Part shown: positions 45,560-55,074 of the stretch, piece by piece | How the letters are laid out: every line of letters begins with the position of its first letter | Position numbering within the stretch: position 1 is the first letter of the stretch | NCBI GenBank assembly: GCA_000421325.1 | Contig: ATWQ01000009.1 | Location: 1-64,000, forward strand | Direction of reading: 5' to 3' | Length of the DNA stretch: 64,000 nt | Origin: an alpha proteobacterium SCGC AAA536-K22 | GTDB taxonomy: Bacteria; Pseudomonadota; Alphaproteobacteria; Puniceispirillales; Marisalimonadaceae | Program-made: the position numbers and the translations under genes | Notes under the pieces: generated by a model | The model's database searches: none | The model's input: the letters and a program-made list of their open reading frames with translations, nothing else | What the model was told of the DNA's origin: nothing

Positions 45560-46402
45560 TTATCCTTGAATACAAATTTGGTTTTGTTCCCCAAGACCTT
45601 CAATACCAAGTTTCATTTTATCACCAGCTTTTAAAAAAACTGGTGGCTTCATCCCGCCTCCTACTCCAGGAGGAGTTCCCGTTGCGATAATATCTCCAGG
45701 ATTAAGGCTCATAAATTGAGATAAGTAATATACAATGTATTTAGCTGAAAAAATCATAGTATTTGTGGAACCATCTTGCATTCTCTGTCCATTAACATCT
45801 AAGTACATTTTTAAGTTTTGAACGTCAGCTATTTCATCTTTTGTAACAAAGTATGGTCCTGTAGGTCCAAAAGTATCACATGACTTTCCTTTGGTCCACT
45901 GACCTTCTTTTTTTAACTGAAACTCTCTTTCAGATACGTCATTTACTAAACAGTAACCAGCTATATAGTCGTCAGCATTGTTCTCATTTATGTACTTAGC
46001 TTTTTTTCCAATTATAATTCCAAGTTCTACTTCCCAATCAGTTTCAACTGAATTTCTTGGTATTTCAATATTGTCATTAGGACCCACAATTGCAGAAGTG
46101 GCTTTAGAAAAAAGGATAGGTTCGCTAGGTACAGCCATACCACTTTCAGCGGCATGATCAGAATAATTTAATCCAATACATAGAAATTTTCCAACATTAC
46201 CTACGCAAGCTCCTAGTCTAGTATCACCAGAAATAATTGGTAATGAAGATAAATCAATAGAAGAAATTTTTTTTAAACTATTTTCACTAATAGTTTCTCC
46301 ATTAATATCTGATAAATGCCCAGATAGATCTCTTATAGATCCGTTTTGATCAAGAATTCCTGGTTTTTCCTTACCAAATTCTCCGTGACGTAACAATTTC
46401 AT
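45560..46402 (-). CDS. Fumarylacetoacetate hydrolase-family enzyme, 2,4-diketo-3-deoxy-sugar-acid hydrolase type
   Basis: A 280-aa FAH-family hydrolase. Metal ligands lie in TDWEVELGIIIG and NDVSEREFQLK; GKSCDTFGPTGPYFVT and GDIIATGTPPGVG are conserved blocks. The full pattern, including KFLCIGLNYSDHAAESGM, resembles 2,4-diketo-3-deoxy-L-fuconate hydrolases, which cut a diketo acid into pyruvate and a short hydroxy acid. GAGGAG precedes the ATG. It follows the KDF-dehydrogenase-like SDR by 56 bp on the same strand, which matches consecutive pathway steps. Confidence 0.86.
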   Translation of the reverse strand: MKLLRHGEFGKEKPGILDQNGSIRDLSGHLSDINGETISENSLKKISSIDLSSLPIISGDTRLGACVGNVGKFLCIGLNYSDHAAESGMAVPSEPILFSKATSAIVGPNDNIEIPRNSVETDWEVELGIIIGKKAKYINENNADDYIAGYCLVNDVSEREFQLKKEGQWTKGKSCDTFGPTGPYFVTKDEIADVQNLKMYLDVNGQRMQDGSTNTMIFSAKYIVYYLSQFMSLNPGDIIATGTPPGVGGGMKPPVFLKAGDKMKLGIEGLGEQNQICIQG

Positions 46403-46458
46403 CTAATTCTCCTCTTTTTAATAATTAATTAATAATTTTTCATGATATAATTATATAC

Positions 46459-47193
46459 TTAAGTACATATTCCACCGTCTATAATATGAAATTGACCGGT
46501 TGTAAAAGCTGATGCATCGCTTGCCAAATAAACCGCAAGGTTTGCAACTTCCTCTGCCTCTCCAATTCTTCCCATTGGTTGTCTTGCTACAAATTCCTTT
46601 CTTGCTTTTTCATAGTCACCCATATCCGATAATCTTTCTTCCAATGAAGGACTGTTTATTGTGCCAGGACATATAGCATTACATCTTATACCTTGATTTA
46701 TGTAATCTGAAGCTACAGACTTCGTTATCCCTAAAACAGCTGCTTTAGATGCGCTATAAATAAAACGGTTTGGAATACCTTTTAAAGATGATGCAACAGA
46801 TGCTATGTTAACAATTGATCCGCCACCTTTTTTTATCATTATAGGTATCACTTCTTTAATCATATGATACATTGCTTTACCATTAAGTTTAAAAGCAAAA
46901 TCCCAATCATCATCAGTAGATTCTAAAATTGTTCCATTGTGGACAATTCCGGCACAGTTAAATAAGATGTCAGGCTCTTTGATTGAACCTACCAATTTTT
47001 TAATTGCATTATTATCTGTTACATCAAGAATGTGAGTTTCATCCACAATTTTATCTAAAGAGGACAATGTTTCATGATTAATGTCTGTTGCAATTACATA
47101 AGCACCAGCTTCAGAGTATGCTTTTGCTGTTGCTTTTCCAATACCTTGACCAGAAGCAGTTAAAAGAGCAGTTTTACCTTTTAAATCAATCAT
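46459..47193 (-). CDS. SDR dehydrogenase, 2-keto-3-deoxy-L-fuconate (or -pentonate) 4-dehydrogenase type
   Basis: A 244-aa classical SDR with TASGQGIGKATA (cofactor loop), FNCAGIVHNGTILE, and intact catalytic Ser, Tyr and Lys (NIASVASSLKG and YSASKAA). The blocks ATDINHETL, FKLNGKAMYHMIKE and RCNAICPGTINSPSL closely follow the family that oxidises C4 of 2-keto-3-deoxy-L-fuconate. NAD use is likely from the Asp in ATDIN. It lies 9 bp after the UxaA gene with GAGG upstream. Together with the FAH gene this gives a dehydrogenase-hydrolase pair. Confidence 0.86.
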   Translation of the reverse strand: MIDLKGKTALLTASGQGIGKATAKAYSEAGAYVIATDINHETLSSLDKIVDETHILDVTDNNAIKKLVGSIKEPDILFNCAGIVHNGTILESTDDDWDFAFKLNGKAMYHMIKEVIPIMIKKGGGSIVNIASVASSLKGIPNRFIYSASKAAVLGITKSVASDYINQGIRCNAICPGTINSPSLEERLSDMGDYEKARKEFVARQPMGRIGEAEEVANLAVYLASDASAFTTGQFHIIDGGICT

Positions 47194-47202
47194 AAAATAT
47201 CC

Positions 47203-48726
47203 TCACATTGTAGCTCCAATTTGCCAAGGCACAAATTCTAAATCTCCAAGACCTTGATATTCAGATTTTGATTTTTCACCTGACGCAACTCTAACTATCA
47301 AATCAAAAATTTCCTGACCAACATCTTCAATACTTTTATTATCAGTAATTACTTTTCCTGCATTAACATCCATATCTTCAACCATATTGTTGAACATCTC
47401 TGTATTTGTAGCTATTTTGATTGATGGAGACGGTTTACAACCAAAGCATGATCCTCTTCCTGTTGTAAAAGTAACAACATTACAACCACTTGCTATTTGA
47501 CCAGTTACGGATGCAGGATCATACCCAGGACTATCCATAAATAAAAAACCTTTTTTTTCAGCTTGTTGAGCGTATAAGAGAACATCGTTTAATGGTGTTG
47601 TTCCTCCTTTAGCGGCCGCCCCCAGAGATTTTTCTAAAATAGTCGTTAAACCGCCAGCTTTATTCCCTGGTGAAGGGTTATTATTTAAACTTCCTTTGTT
47701 TCTAGTTACATAATCTTCCCACCATAAGATTCTATCAACAAGTTTTTTTCCAACTTCTGTTGAAATTGCTCTTCTTGTTAACATGTGTTCAGCACCATAA
47801 ATCTCGGGTGTCTCAGCTAAAATAGCAGTACCACCATTTTTGACTAATAAATCTGCGGCGTGACCAAGAGATGGATTTGAGGTTATCCCTGACCAAGCGT
47901 CTGACCCTCCACATTGAAGGGCTACGCTAAGATGCTCTACTGATTGCTCTGTTCGTTCAATAGAATTTACTTCTGGCAGCATATCATCTATGCACTTAAT
48001 ACCAGCTTTAATCGTTTTTCTAAGTCCACCCATATCCTGTAATGTCATGGTTTTAAAAAATGGATTTTCACGCAAATCAAATGCATCCAAAAGAAACTTT
48101 ATTTGGTTTGCTTCACATCCTAACCCAATTAGTAAAATTCCTGCTAAATTAGGATGTTGTATATATCCTAATAGGACTCTTTGAAGAGCATCAAAGCCAT
48201 CACCTGAATCTGCCATTCCACAACCAGTGCCGTGAGTAAATGAAACAACTCCGTCAACATTTGGATAAAGCCGTAACTTATCTTCTGTAAAAACTTCAGC
48301 AATATTTTTTGCTGCTGTTGCAGAGCAGTTAACTGAAGTAAGGATACCTATATAATTTCTAGTTCCGACTTTACCATTACGACGTTTGTAACCTCTAAAA
48401 GTAGGTCTGTCTTGTGGTTCAATCATGTTTGGTAATTTGATAGATGTTGAAAACTCATAATCATGATCAGTCGATTTAAAGTCCGTGTTTTCAACATGAA
48501 CGTGATCTCCTGCCAGAATTTCTTTGCTGGCAATACCAATAAGTTGGTCATATTTAATTATTTTTTCACCTTTATTTATTTGTTTAAGAGCTATTTTATG
48601 ACCCTTTGGAATTTTGTTAATACTTTCAAGACTTTGAGTGGTTTCACCAACAGCTATCTCCCTTAAAGCAGTAGCAACATTATCATTATCATTAAGTTTA
48701 ACAGTTAACTTCTCACCACTAGACAT
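47203..48726 (-). CDS. UxaA-family sugar-acid dehydratase (altronate/galactarate dehydratase family)
   Basis: A 507-aa protein with an N-terminal SAF domain (about residues 1-95) and a C-terminal dehydratase domain, both in one chain as in E. coli UxaA. Landmarks are GTRNYIGILTSVNCSATAAK, FTHGTGCGM, GLGCEANQI, LQCGGSDAWSGITSNPSLG and TGRGSCFGCKPSPSIKI. The family dehydrates altronate, galactarate or related acids using Fe2+. GGAGG eight bases before ATG 48726 sets the start over 48744. It heads an operon whose next two genes are KDF-type dehydrogenase and hydrolase, so the substrate may be L-fuconate or a pentonate and not altronate (inference). Confidence 0.87.
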   Translation of the reverse strand: MSSGEKLTVKLNDNDNVATALREIAVGETTQSLESINKIPKGHKIALKQINKGEKIIKYDQLIGIASKEILAGDHVHVENTDFKSTDHDYEFSTSIKLPNMIEPQDRPTFRGYKRRNGKVGTRNYIGILTSVNCSATAAKNIAEVFTEDKLRLYPNVDGVVSFTHGTGCGMADSGDGFDALQRVLLGYIQHPNLAGILLIGLGCEANQIKFLLDAFDLRENPFFKTMTLQDMGGLRKTIKAGIKCIDDMLPEVNSIERTEQSVEHLSVALQCGGSDAWSGITSNPSLGHAADLLVKNGGTAILAETPEIYGAEHMLTRRAISTEVGKKLVDRILWWEDYVTRNKGSLNNNPSPGNKAGGLTTILEKSLGAAAKGGTTPLNDVLLYAQQAEKKGFLFMDSPGYDPASVTGQIASGCNVVTFTTGRGSCFGCKPSPSIKIATNTEMFNNMVEDMDVNAGKVITDNKSIEDVGQEIFDLIVRVASGEKSKSEYQGLGDLEFVPWQIGATM

Positions 48727-48772
48727 TTTTATAACCTCCCACATTATAAAAAATAAAAACTGAAATTATCTT

Positions 48773-48791
48773 TTGATTTTCTGTAAATCAA
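48773..48791. promoter_or_regulatory. 19-bp palindrome between uxaA-type and xylD genes
   Basis: TTGATTTTCTGTAAATCAA is a perfect inverted repeat with 7-bp arms and a 5-bp centre, in the 184-bp gap between the two divergent sugar-acid dehydratase genes. A looser copy of the half site, TGATTGTATCA, follows 4 bp after it. This has the size and placement of an operator for a GntR- or LacI-type regulator. No regulator gene is adjacent. Confidence 0.45.
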
Positions 48792-48910
48792 GTATGATTG
48801 TATCAATATTCTTAAAAATTAAAATTAAATATAATATACATACTATTTTAAATTAGATTTATAAACTTTATTATTGATAGAATTTAATAATTTTACTTGG
48901 GAGAAAAGTT

Positions 48911-50692
48911 ATGTCAGATAAAAATTTCAATCCAAAATATAGAAGTCAACAATGGTTTGATAATCCAAGTAATCCTGGAATGACTGCTTTATATTTAGAA
49001 AGGTCTATGAATTTTGGACTGACACCAGATGAATTGAGATCAGGCAAACCAATTATCGGGATTGCTCAAACAGGTTCTGACATCTCGCCTTGCAATAGAA
49101 TTCATATTAAGTTAGCTGAAAGAGTAAGGGAGGGCATAAGAAGTGCTGGAGGAATAGCCTTTGAATTTCCTGTACATCCCATTCAAGAAACTCTTAAAAG
49201 ACCAACTGCTGCAGTTGACAGAAACTTGGCATATCTAGGTTTAGTTGAAATACTTCATGGTTATCCTTTAGATGGTGTAGTTTTAATGACAGGCTGTGAT
49301 AAAACAACCCCATCTTGTTTAATGGCGGCAGCCACAGTAGATCTTCCTGCAATTGTTCTTAATGGTGGACCTATGCTAGACGGATGGCATAACGGTAAAC
49401 TTGCTGGTTCTGGAACGGCTGTTTGGGATAGTAGGGTTGAACTAGCAGCTGGCAGAATTGACTATGAACAATTCATAGATATTGTGACAAGCTCAGCCCC
49501 ATCAGATGGTCACTGCAATACAATGGGAACAGCTTCAACAATGAATTCTTTAGCTGAAGCATTAGGAATGAGTTTGACGGGGAACGCTAATATTCCAGCT
49601 CCATATAGAGAACGTGGACAAATGGCTTATCAAACTGGCCTGAGAATTGTTGATATGGTTAAAGATGATTTGTGTCCATCACAAGTGATGACACGAGAGG
49701 CTTTTGAAAATGCTATCATAGTTAACTCTGCAATTGGAGGCTCTACTAATGCCCAAATACACATTACAGCAATTGCAAGGCATATAGGAGTTGAATTAGA
49801 GACAGAAGCTTGGCAAAAAGTTGGCTACGACATCCCACTTATGGCAAATATTCAACCAGCAGGTGAGTTTTTATGTGAAAGTTATCATAGGGCAGGAGGA
49901 ACAGCTGCTGTTATGTCTGAACTTTTAAATAATAATAAGCTTCATGGTAACGTGATGACTGTTACAGGAAAAAAAATGTCTGAAAATTTAAAGGGAATTA
50001 AAATAAAAGATGAAAAGGTTATTACCCCATTTAAAAATCCTATGAAACAAAAAGCCGGTTTTATAGTTCTAAAAGGTAACCTTTTTAATGCAGCAATCAT
50101 GAAAACATCTGTTATTTCAAAAAGTTTCAAAGATAAATTTTTAAACCACTCTGGTAAGGAAGGGATATTGGAAGGTAAAGTTATAGTTTTTGAGGGTTCT
50201 GAGGATTATCATGACCGCTTAAACGATAAGAGCTTAGGTATGAATGAAAATTCAATTTTGGTTATAAGGGGTGCAGGGCCAGTAGGTTGGCCAGGTTCAG
50301 CTGAGGTCGTAAATATGCAACCATCAGATGAATTAATTAAAAAAGGTATAACTGAATTACCTTGTATTGGAGATGGTAGGCAGTCTGGAACATCAGGAAG
50401 TCCTTCAATTCTAAATGCTTCTCCAGAAAGTGCTACCGGAGGTGGTTTGGCTTGGTTAAGAACAGGTGACACAGTAGTAATAGATTTAAATAAATGTACA
50501 GCTAATATGCTTGTGAGTGATGAAGTTATAGAGTTAAGGAAAAAGGATGGTGTACCATCATATCCTGAAAGCCAAACTCCATGGCAAGAAATTCAAAGAA
50601 ATTTTGTTGGAGAATTATCTGATGGAGCTGTTCTTGAAAACGCTGTAAAATATCAAAAGGTTAAGAAATCTCTGCCTAGGGATAATCATTAA
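48911..50692 (+). CDS. xylD: D-xylonate dehydratase
   Basis: A 593-aa IlvD/Edd-family dehydratase. The sequence follows the Caulobacter XylD pattern closely from [20 protein letters not shown] through [19 protein letters not shown] to the final LPRDNH. Cluster ligands are Cys in [15 protein letters not shown] and [11 protein letters not shown]. It turns D-xylonate (and possibly other aldonates) into 2-keto-3-deoxy-xylonate. GGGAGA before the ATG is a good ribosome site. It is divergent from the UxaA-SDR-FAH operon, and the LtnD-like gene follows after 5 bp. Confidence 0.9.
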   Translation: MSDKNFNPKYRSQQWFDNPSNPGMTALYLERSMNFGLTPDELRSGKPIIGIAQTGSDISPCNRIHIKLAERVREGIRSAGGIAFEFPVHPIQETLKRPTAAVDRNLAYLGLVEILHGYPLDGVVLMTGCDKTTPSCLMAAATVDLPAIVLNGGPMLDGWHNGKLAGSGTAVWDSRVELAAGRIDYEQFIDIVTSSAPSDGHCNTMGTASTMNSLAEALGMSLTGNANIPAPYRERGQMAYQTGLRIVDMVKDDLCPSQVMTREAFENAIIVNSAIGGSTNAQIHITAIARHIGVELETEAWQKVGYDIPLMANIQPAGEFLCESYHRAGGTAAVMSELLNNNKLHGNVMTVTGKKMSENLKGIKIKDEKVITPFKNPMKQKAGFIVLKGNLFNAAIMKTSVISKSFKDKFLNHSGKEGILEGKVIVFEGSEDYHDRLNDKSLGMNENSILVIRGAGPVGWPGSAEVVNMQPSDELIKKGITELPCIGDGRQSGTSGSPSILNASPESATGGGLAWLRTGDTVVIDLNKCTANMLVSDEVIELRKKDGVPSYPESQTPWQEIQRNFVGELSDGAVLENAVKYQKVKKSLPRDNH

Positions 50693-50697
50693 ATAAT

Positions 50698-51597
50698 ATG
50701 CACGATAAAAAAAATAAAAATGTTTTAGTTATAGGTCTTGGATCTATGGGCTATGGAATAGCTCAATCTTTAATTCGTTCAGGTTATAAAGTTTTTGGGG
50801 AAGATAAAAATCCCATTCAACAAAATAGGCTTATTGAAGAGGGTGGTTTTGATAAGAATATACCATATGAAGATTTACGAGCAGTAATTATAGTTGTTTT
50901 AAATGAAAAACAAACAAGAGATATTATTTTTGGCCAAGATGGCATTTCAGAAAAGTTAAAAAAAGATACACTTATTATGGTTTGCACTACGGTATCCCCA
51001 GATTTTGCAAAAGAAATAGCATCTTCTTGTTACAATAAAGGTCTTTTATATTTAGACGCCCCTATCTCTGGAGGGGCAAAAAAATCTGCTGAGGGTAAAT
51101 TATCTTATATGGTTTCAGGCAGCAAAAAAGCTTTTGAAGTAGCTAAACCCATATTAGATGATACATCTGAAACGGTCTTTGAATTTGGTGAACATGTTGG
51201 ATCTGGTTCTGCTATGAAAGCAGTTAATCAGATGCTTGCAGGTGTCCATATTGCTGCAATGGCTGAAGCTATTACATTTGGTATAACGCAAGGAATTGAT
51301 CCAAAAAGGTTTTTAGAAGTAATTTCTAAATGCGCTGGTACCTCTTGGATGCTTGAAAATAGAGCTCCTCATATTGTAGACAATGATTATTCCCCAAAAT
51401 CTTCAATCAATATCTGGCCAAAGGATTTAGGTATAGTTTTAGACATAGCTAAAAATTCAAACTTTTCAGCTCCTTTGACTGCTGCTGCCTTGCAACAATT
51501 CATTTCCGCTGCTGGCTCTGGTTTAGGTCTAGAAGATGACGCAGCAGTTGCAAAAATATACGCTCGCAACGCTGGAATAAAATTACCTCAAAATTAA
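50698..51597 (+). CDS. ltnD: NAD-binding beta-hydroxyacid dehydrogenase, L-threonate dehydrogenase-like
   Basis: A 299-aa member of the HIBADH family. The Rossmann motif is VIGLGSMGYGIAQSL, the substrate segment DAPISGGAKKSAEGKLSYM, and the catalytic Lys is in GSGSAMKAVNQMLAGVHIAA. That last block and SWMLENRAPHIVDNDYSP follow LtnD, which oxidises L-threonate to 2-oxo-tetronate. It is 5 bp after xylD and so co-transcribed. Tartronate-semialdehyde or other four-carbon substrates are alternatives. Confidence 0.8.
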   Translation: MHDKKNKNVLVIGLGSMGYGIAQSLIRSGYKVFGEDKNPIQQNRLIEEGGFDKNIPYEDLRAVIIVVLNEKQTRDIIFGQDGISEKLKKDTLIMVCTTVSPDFAKEIASSCYNKGLLYLDAPISGGAKKSAEGKLSYMVSGSKKAFEVAKPILDDTSETVFEFGEHVGSGSAMKAVNQMLAGVHIAAMAEAITFGITQGIDPKRFLEVISKCAGTSWMLENRAPHIVDNDYSPKSSINIWPKDLGIVLDIAKNSNFSAPLTAAALQQFISAAGSGLGLEDDAAVAKIYARNAGIKLPQN

Positions 51598-51604
51598 AAT
51601 ATTC

Positions 51605-52540
51605 TTAAACCACTTCTGATATAAGAGATTTTTTTTGAAAATAGTTTTTAATATTATCAAAGACTAATTGTCCCATTGCATTTCTAGTTTCAACTGTACC
51701 TGAAGCAATGTGAGGTAATAAAACAGTGTTATCAAGATTTATTAATTTTTCAGGAATATTGGGTTCATTAGTGTAAACATCCAATCCAGCAGCTAAGATA
51801 AGATTATTCTCAAGACTATAAATCAGTTCATCTTGATCAATTACTGATCCTCTAGCCACATTAATAAGAACACCATCTTTGCCAAGGTTGCCAAGAACTT
51901 TTTTATTTATTAATTTTTCTGTTTCCTTACCACCTGGAGTAATAATACATAAAGTGTCTACTTCTTTTGCTAAGTCATTTAAGTCATTATAATACTTATA
52001 TTTAACATCTTTCTTATTTCTAGAATGATAGTAAACTTCGCAGTCAAATGCTTCCGCTCTTTTTGCTATTGCTTTCCCAATTCTACCCATTCCAACTATA
52101 CCTAATTTAGTACCAGTAAATTTTTTAGTTAATGGAAAATCTCCTTTAACCCAGGAGTTGTTTCTAGCAAAATTATCTGCATCGACAATTTTTTTATACA
52201 CACATAGCATTAGTGCGATTGCTGTGTCTGCCACTTCATCATTTAGTACTTCAGGGGTATTAGTAACTTTGATACCTAGGCTTTTGGCATAATTTATATC
52301 GATTGCGTCGTACCCTACACCATAACAAGCTATTATTTTTAAATTAGGCATACTTTTCATTAACTCAGGCGTAATTTTGTAGCCTCCCATAACAGCAATT
52401 GCATCAACTTCTTTCTTTATCTCAGTTAAATAAGTATCTTCATTTTCTTTTGTCCACAATTTAAAAGTATTAAAATTCTTATCTGCCAGACTTACAAAAT
52501 AGTGAGGCATTTCTGTCATTATAAGTAGGTTTTTATCCAT
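51605..52540 (-). CDS. D-isomer-specific 2-hydroxyacid dehydrogenase
   Basis: A 311-aa NAD(P)H-dependent reductase of the glyoxylate/hydroxypyruvate reductase type. The nucleotide motif is GIVGMGRIGKAIAKRA; the catalytic Arg, Glu and His are in NVARGSVID, DVYTNEPNIPE and LLPHIASGT. It follows the PfkB kinase gene by 16 bp on the same strand. Glyoxylate, hydroxypyruvate or 2-ketogluconate could be its substrate; the nearby pathway that might release glycolate makes glyoxylate plausible. Confidence 0.88.
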   Translation of the reverse strand: MDKNLLIMTEMPHYFVSLADKNFNTFKLWTKENEDTYLTEIKKEVDAIAVMGGYKITPELMKSMPNLKIIACYGVGYDAIDINYAKSLGIKVTNTPEVLNDEVADTAIALMLCVYKKIVDADNFARNNSWVKGDFPLTKKFTGTKLGIVGMGRIGKAIAKRAEAFDCEVYYHSRNKKDVKYKYYNDLNDLAKEVDTLCIITPGGKETEKLINKKVLGNLGKDGVLINVARGSVIDQDELIYSLENNLILAAGLDVYTNEPNIPEKLINLDNTVLLPHIASGTVETRNAMGQLVFDNIKNYFQKKSLISEVV

Positions 52541-52556
52541 TTCACATATTCCTCTT

Positions 52557-53492
52557 TTAAGTTTTTATTTTAGGCATTTTGTTTTTAGAGATAATAGCCC
52601 CTCTATGTTTTATCACTTCTCTAGTAACTGAATGAGATATCAATATATTTTCTTCAACGGGAACATTTTTATTATTATTCATTATAGCAAGGAAAGATCC
52701 ATTGAAAGCATCTCCAGCTGCAGTTGTATCCACAACCTCTCCATGAGGAACTGTAACAGTTTTTATCTCTTGTTGTTTATTTTTAAAAATAATTGAGTTT
52801 TTATATCTTATAAGAATTAGATTTTTTTTCTCATTTATTATTTCAAAAATCTCAAGTGGATTTTTTATTTTAAATAATTCTCTTGCATCATCAAAAGATA
52901 CAAAGTGAATATCTACCCTGTTATTAATCTCATTAAATAATAGTTGAGATACCTTCTTGTTATAATGTAATTGAGATCTGTAATTGAAGTCAAAACCACA
53001 TATAGTTGCTGTAGATCCTATCTTTATAAGATCCTTTCTTTGTTTTTCGTCAAGAATTCCAGCAGAAATACCAGTATAATAAAAAACATCAGCATTATTT
53101 ATATCTTTAACAAGCTTTTTTCCCTTTGAGCCTAAAAAAATATATTTTGATGGTGATTGATCTCTCCAATAGGAAAAACTTCTTTCACCTTTTTTATTAA
53201 TTTCAATAGAATATAATCCAGGAGGATTTTCTCCATCGGTTCTTATATAATCACATTTAATATTTTCATTTTTAAATCTTGAAATCATTTTTTTTGAAAA
53301 GTTGTCTTTTCCAAGTGCTGTTGAATAAAAAGTGTTTGTCTTATTGTTTGTTAATCTTGAAAAATAAACAGCAGAATTATAGGTGTCACCTCCAAAGTTA
53401 ATTTTTATATTTGAACTATTATTTTCTAATGAAGATATGTCTCCATTAAGCTCAATCATACATTCTCCTAAAAAAATAGCTTTTTTATACAT
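52557..53492 (-). CDS. kdgK: PfkB-family sugar kinase, probable 2-dehydro-3-deoxygluconokinase
   Basis: A 311-aa ribokinase-family enzyme. GGDTYNSAVYFSRL near the N-terminus is the sugar site, and DTTAAGDAFNGSFLAIM is the second PfkB signature with the catalytic Asp. Length and the N-terminal GECMIELNG resemble KDG kinase, which phosphorylates 2-keto-3-deoxygluconate to KDPG. Its product would be split by Eda encoded at 41496. It heads a two-gene minus-strand unit with the hydroxyacid dehydrogenase, divergent from the FAD oxidase pair. Confidence 0.8.
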   Translation of the reverse strand: MYKKAIFLGECMIELNGDISSLENNSSNIKINFGGDTYNSAVYFSRLTNNKTNTFYSTALGKDNFSKKMISRFKNENIKCDYIRTDGENPPGLYSIEINKKGERSFSYWRDQSPSKYIFLGSKGKKLVKDINNADVFYYTGISAGILDEKQRKDLIKIGSTATICGFDFNYRSQLHYNKKVSQLLFNEINNRVDIHFVSFDDARELFKIKNPLEIFEIINEKKNLILIRYKNSIIFKNKQQEIKTVTVPHGEVVDTTAAGDAFNGSFLAIMNNNKNVPVEENILISHSVTREVIKHRGAIISKNKMPKIKT

Positions 53493-53627
53493 TTTTTTGT
53501 AATATTCCTAAAATAAAATTCAAAATTTTAATAAATATAATTTTTATAAAAATGTAATAATTTACTCAATCTTTATTTTGAAATATATTAATATTAGAAT
53601 AAAGATAAACTTAAATGAGGTTCATTA

Positions 53628-55040
53628 GTGACGATTTTAGATACAAAAAACAACTCCTTTTATTCAAAATTTGAGTACGACACAAATAGTGCAGTTGCAG
53701 CATTAAAAAGTGAGTTTGGTCAACAATTTTCAGTTTCTAAATCAGTTCGCGAACAACATACAAGCACAACAACTATTCATAAACCAGAATTGCCAGATGG
53801 TGTTGTGTTTGCTTATAATAAAGAGGATGTCAAAAAAACAGTTAAAATATGCCATGAACATGGATGCCCCATAATACCTTTTGGAGTAGGTTCTTCTCTT
53901 GAGGGACATTTAAACGCCAACTTTGGCGGTATCTCCATAGATATGAATAATCTGAATAATATTATTGAAGTGCACCCTGAAGATTCAACTGTTGTAGTTC
54001 AACCTGGTGTAACAAGAGAACAATTAAATACATACTTGCGAGATACAGGTTTATTTTTCCCTATTGATCCAGGTGCTAATGCTTCAATTGGAGGTATGGC
54101 ATCAACAAGAGCGTCTGGAACAAATGCAGTTCGTTATGGAACTATGAAAGACAATGTAATTTCTTTAGAAGTCGTAATGCCAAATGGAGAAATAATTAAT
54201 ACAGCTAGTAGAGCTAGAAAAAGTTCTGCTGGTTATGATTTGACAAGACTAATTGTTGGATCTGAAGGAACATTAGGTGTGATTACTGAAATTACACTTA
54301 AGCTTTATGGTATTCCTGAAGAAATTGGAGCTGGTAGATGTACGTTCCCATCTGTTCAGGATGCTACTGACGCAGTCATTATGACTATACAGGCAGGAAT
54401 TCCTGTTGCCAGAATAGAACTGCTAGATATTGCACAAGTAAAAGCTGTAAATAGTTATTCAAAGTTAAATTTACCTGAATCACCACTATTACTATTGGAG
54501 TTTCATGGGAGTAAATCTTCTGTGGAAGAGCAATCTGAGTTATTTAATGAAATTTCTAATGATTTTGGTGGAGATAATTTTGAGTGGAATGCAAATATTG
54601 AAGAAAGAAACAAATTGTGGAAGGCGAGGCACGATGTTTATTATGCTGTAAAAGCATGCAGACCAGAAGCCGATTATATAGCAACAGATGTTTGTGTGCC
54701 AATATCAAGATTATCAGAATGTATTACTGAAACAATAGATGACATGGAAAAAAATAATCTTTTTGGACCTATTGTTGGTCATGTAGGTGATGGTAATTTT
54801 CATGTTCAATTAATGATTGATCCTAAAATACAAAAGGAAGTTGATGTTGCAAATGGTTTTTTAGAAAGATTAGCTCATAGAGCTATTAGTATGGATGGAA
54901 CTTGTACAGGCGAACATGGAGTAGGGCAGGGTAAAAAACAATATTTAATTGATGAATTAGGTCCTGCCGTCAATTTTATGAAATTAATAAAAGAAGAAAT
55001 TGATCCAAAGGGTATTATGAATCCAGGAAAAATTTTATAA
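53628..55040 (+). CDS. FAD-binding oxidase, D-lactate/glycolate dehydrogenase (GlcD/LDHD) family, copy 1
   Basis: A 470-aa flavoprotein. The FAD-binding PCMH region includes PIIPFGVGSSLEGHL and FFPIDPGANASIGGMASTRA; the C-terminal domain has GHVGDGNFHV and GTCTGEHGVGQGKKQYL, with the family's active-site His residues. The start is GTG at 53628, preceded by GAGG with 7-nt spacing. Family members oxidise D-lactate, glycolate or other D-2-hydroxyacids and pass electrons to the respiratory chain. A second copy of identical length follows 34 bp later. Confidence 0.88.
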   Translation: MTILDTKNNSFYSKFEYDTNSAVAALKSEFGQQFSVSKSVREQHTSTTTIHKPELPDGVVFAYNKEDVKKTVKICHEHGCPIIPFGVGSSLEGHLNANFGGISIDMNNLNNIIEVHPEDSTVVVQPGVTREQLNTYLRDTGLFFPIDPGANASIGGMASTRASGTNAVRYGTMKDNVISLEVVMPNGEIINTASRARKSSAGYDLTRLIVGSEGTLGVITEITLKLYGIPEEIGAGRCTFPSVQDATDAVIMTIQAGIPVARIELLDIAQVKAVNSYSKLNLPESPLLLLEFHGSKSSVEEQSELFNEISNDFGGDNFEWNANIEERNKLWKARHDVYYAVKACRPEADYIATDVCVPISRLSECITETIDDMEKNNLFGPIVGHVGDGNFHVQLMIDPKIQKEVDVANGFLERLAHRAISMDGTCTGEHGVGQGKKQYLIDELGPAVNFMKLIKEEIDPKGIMNPGKIL

Positions 55041-55074
55041 ATATTGAATAAAATACAAAGAAAAGGTTTTAAAA

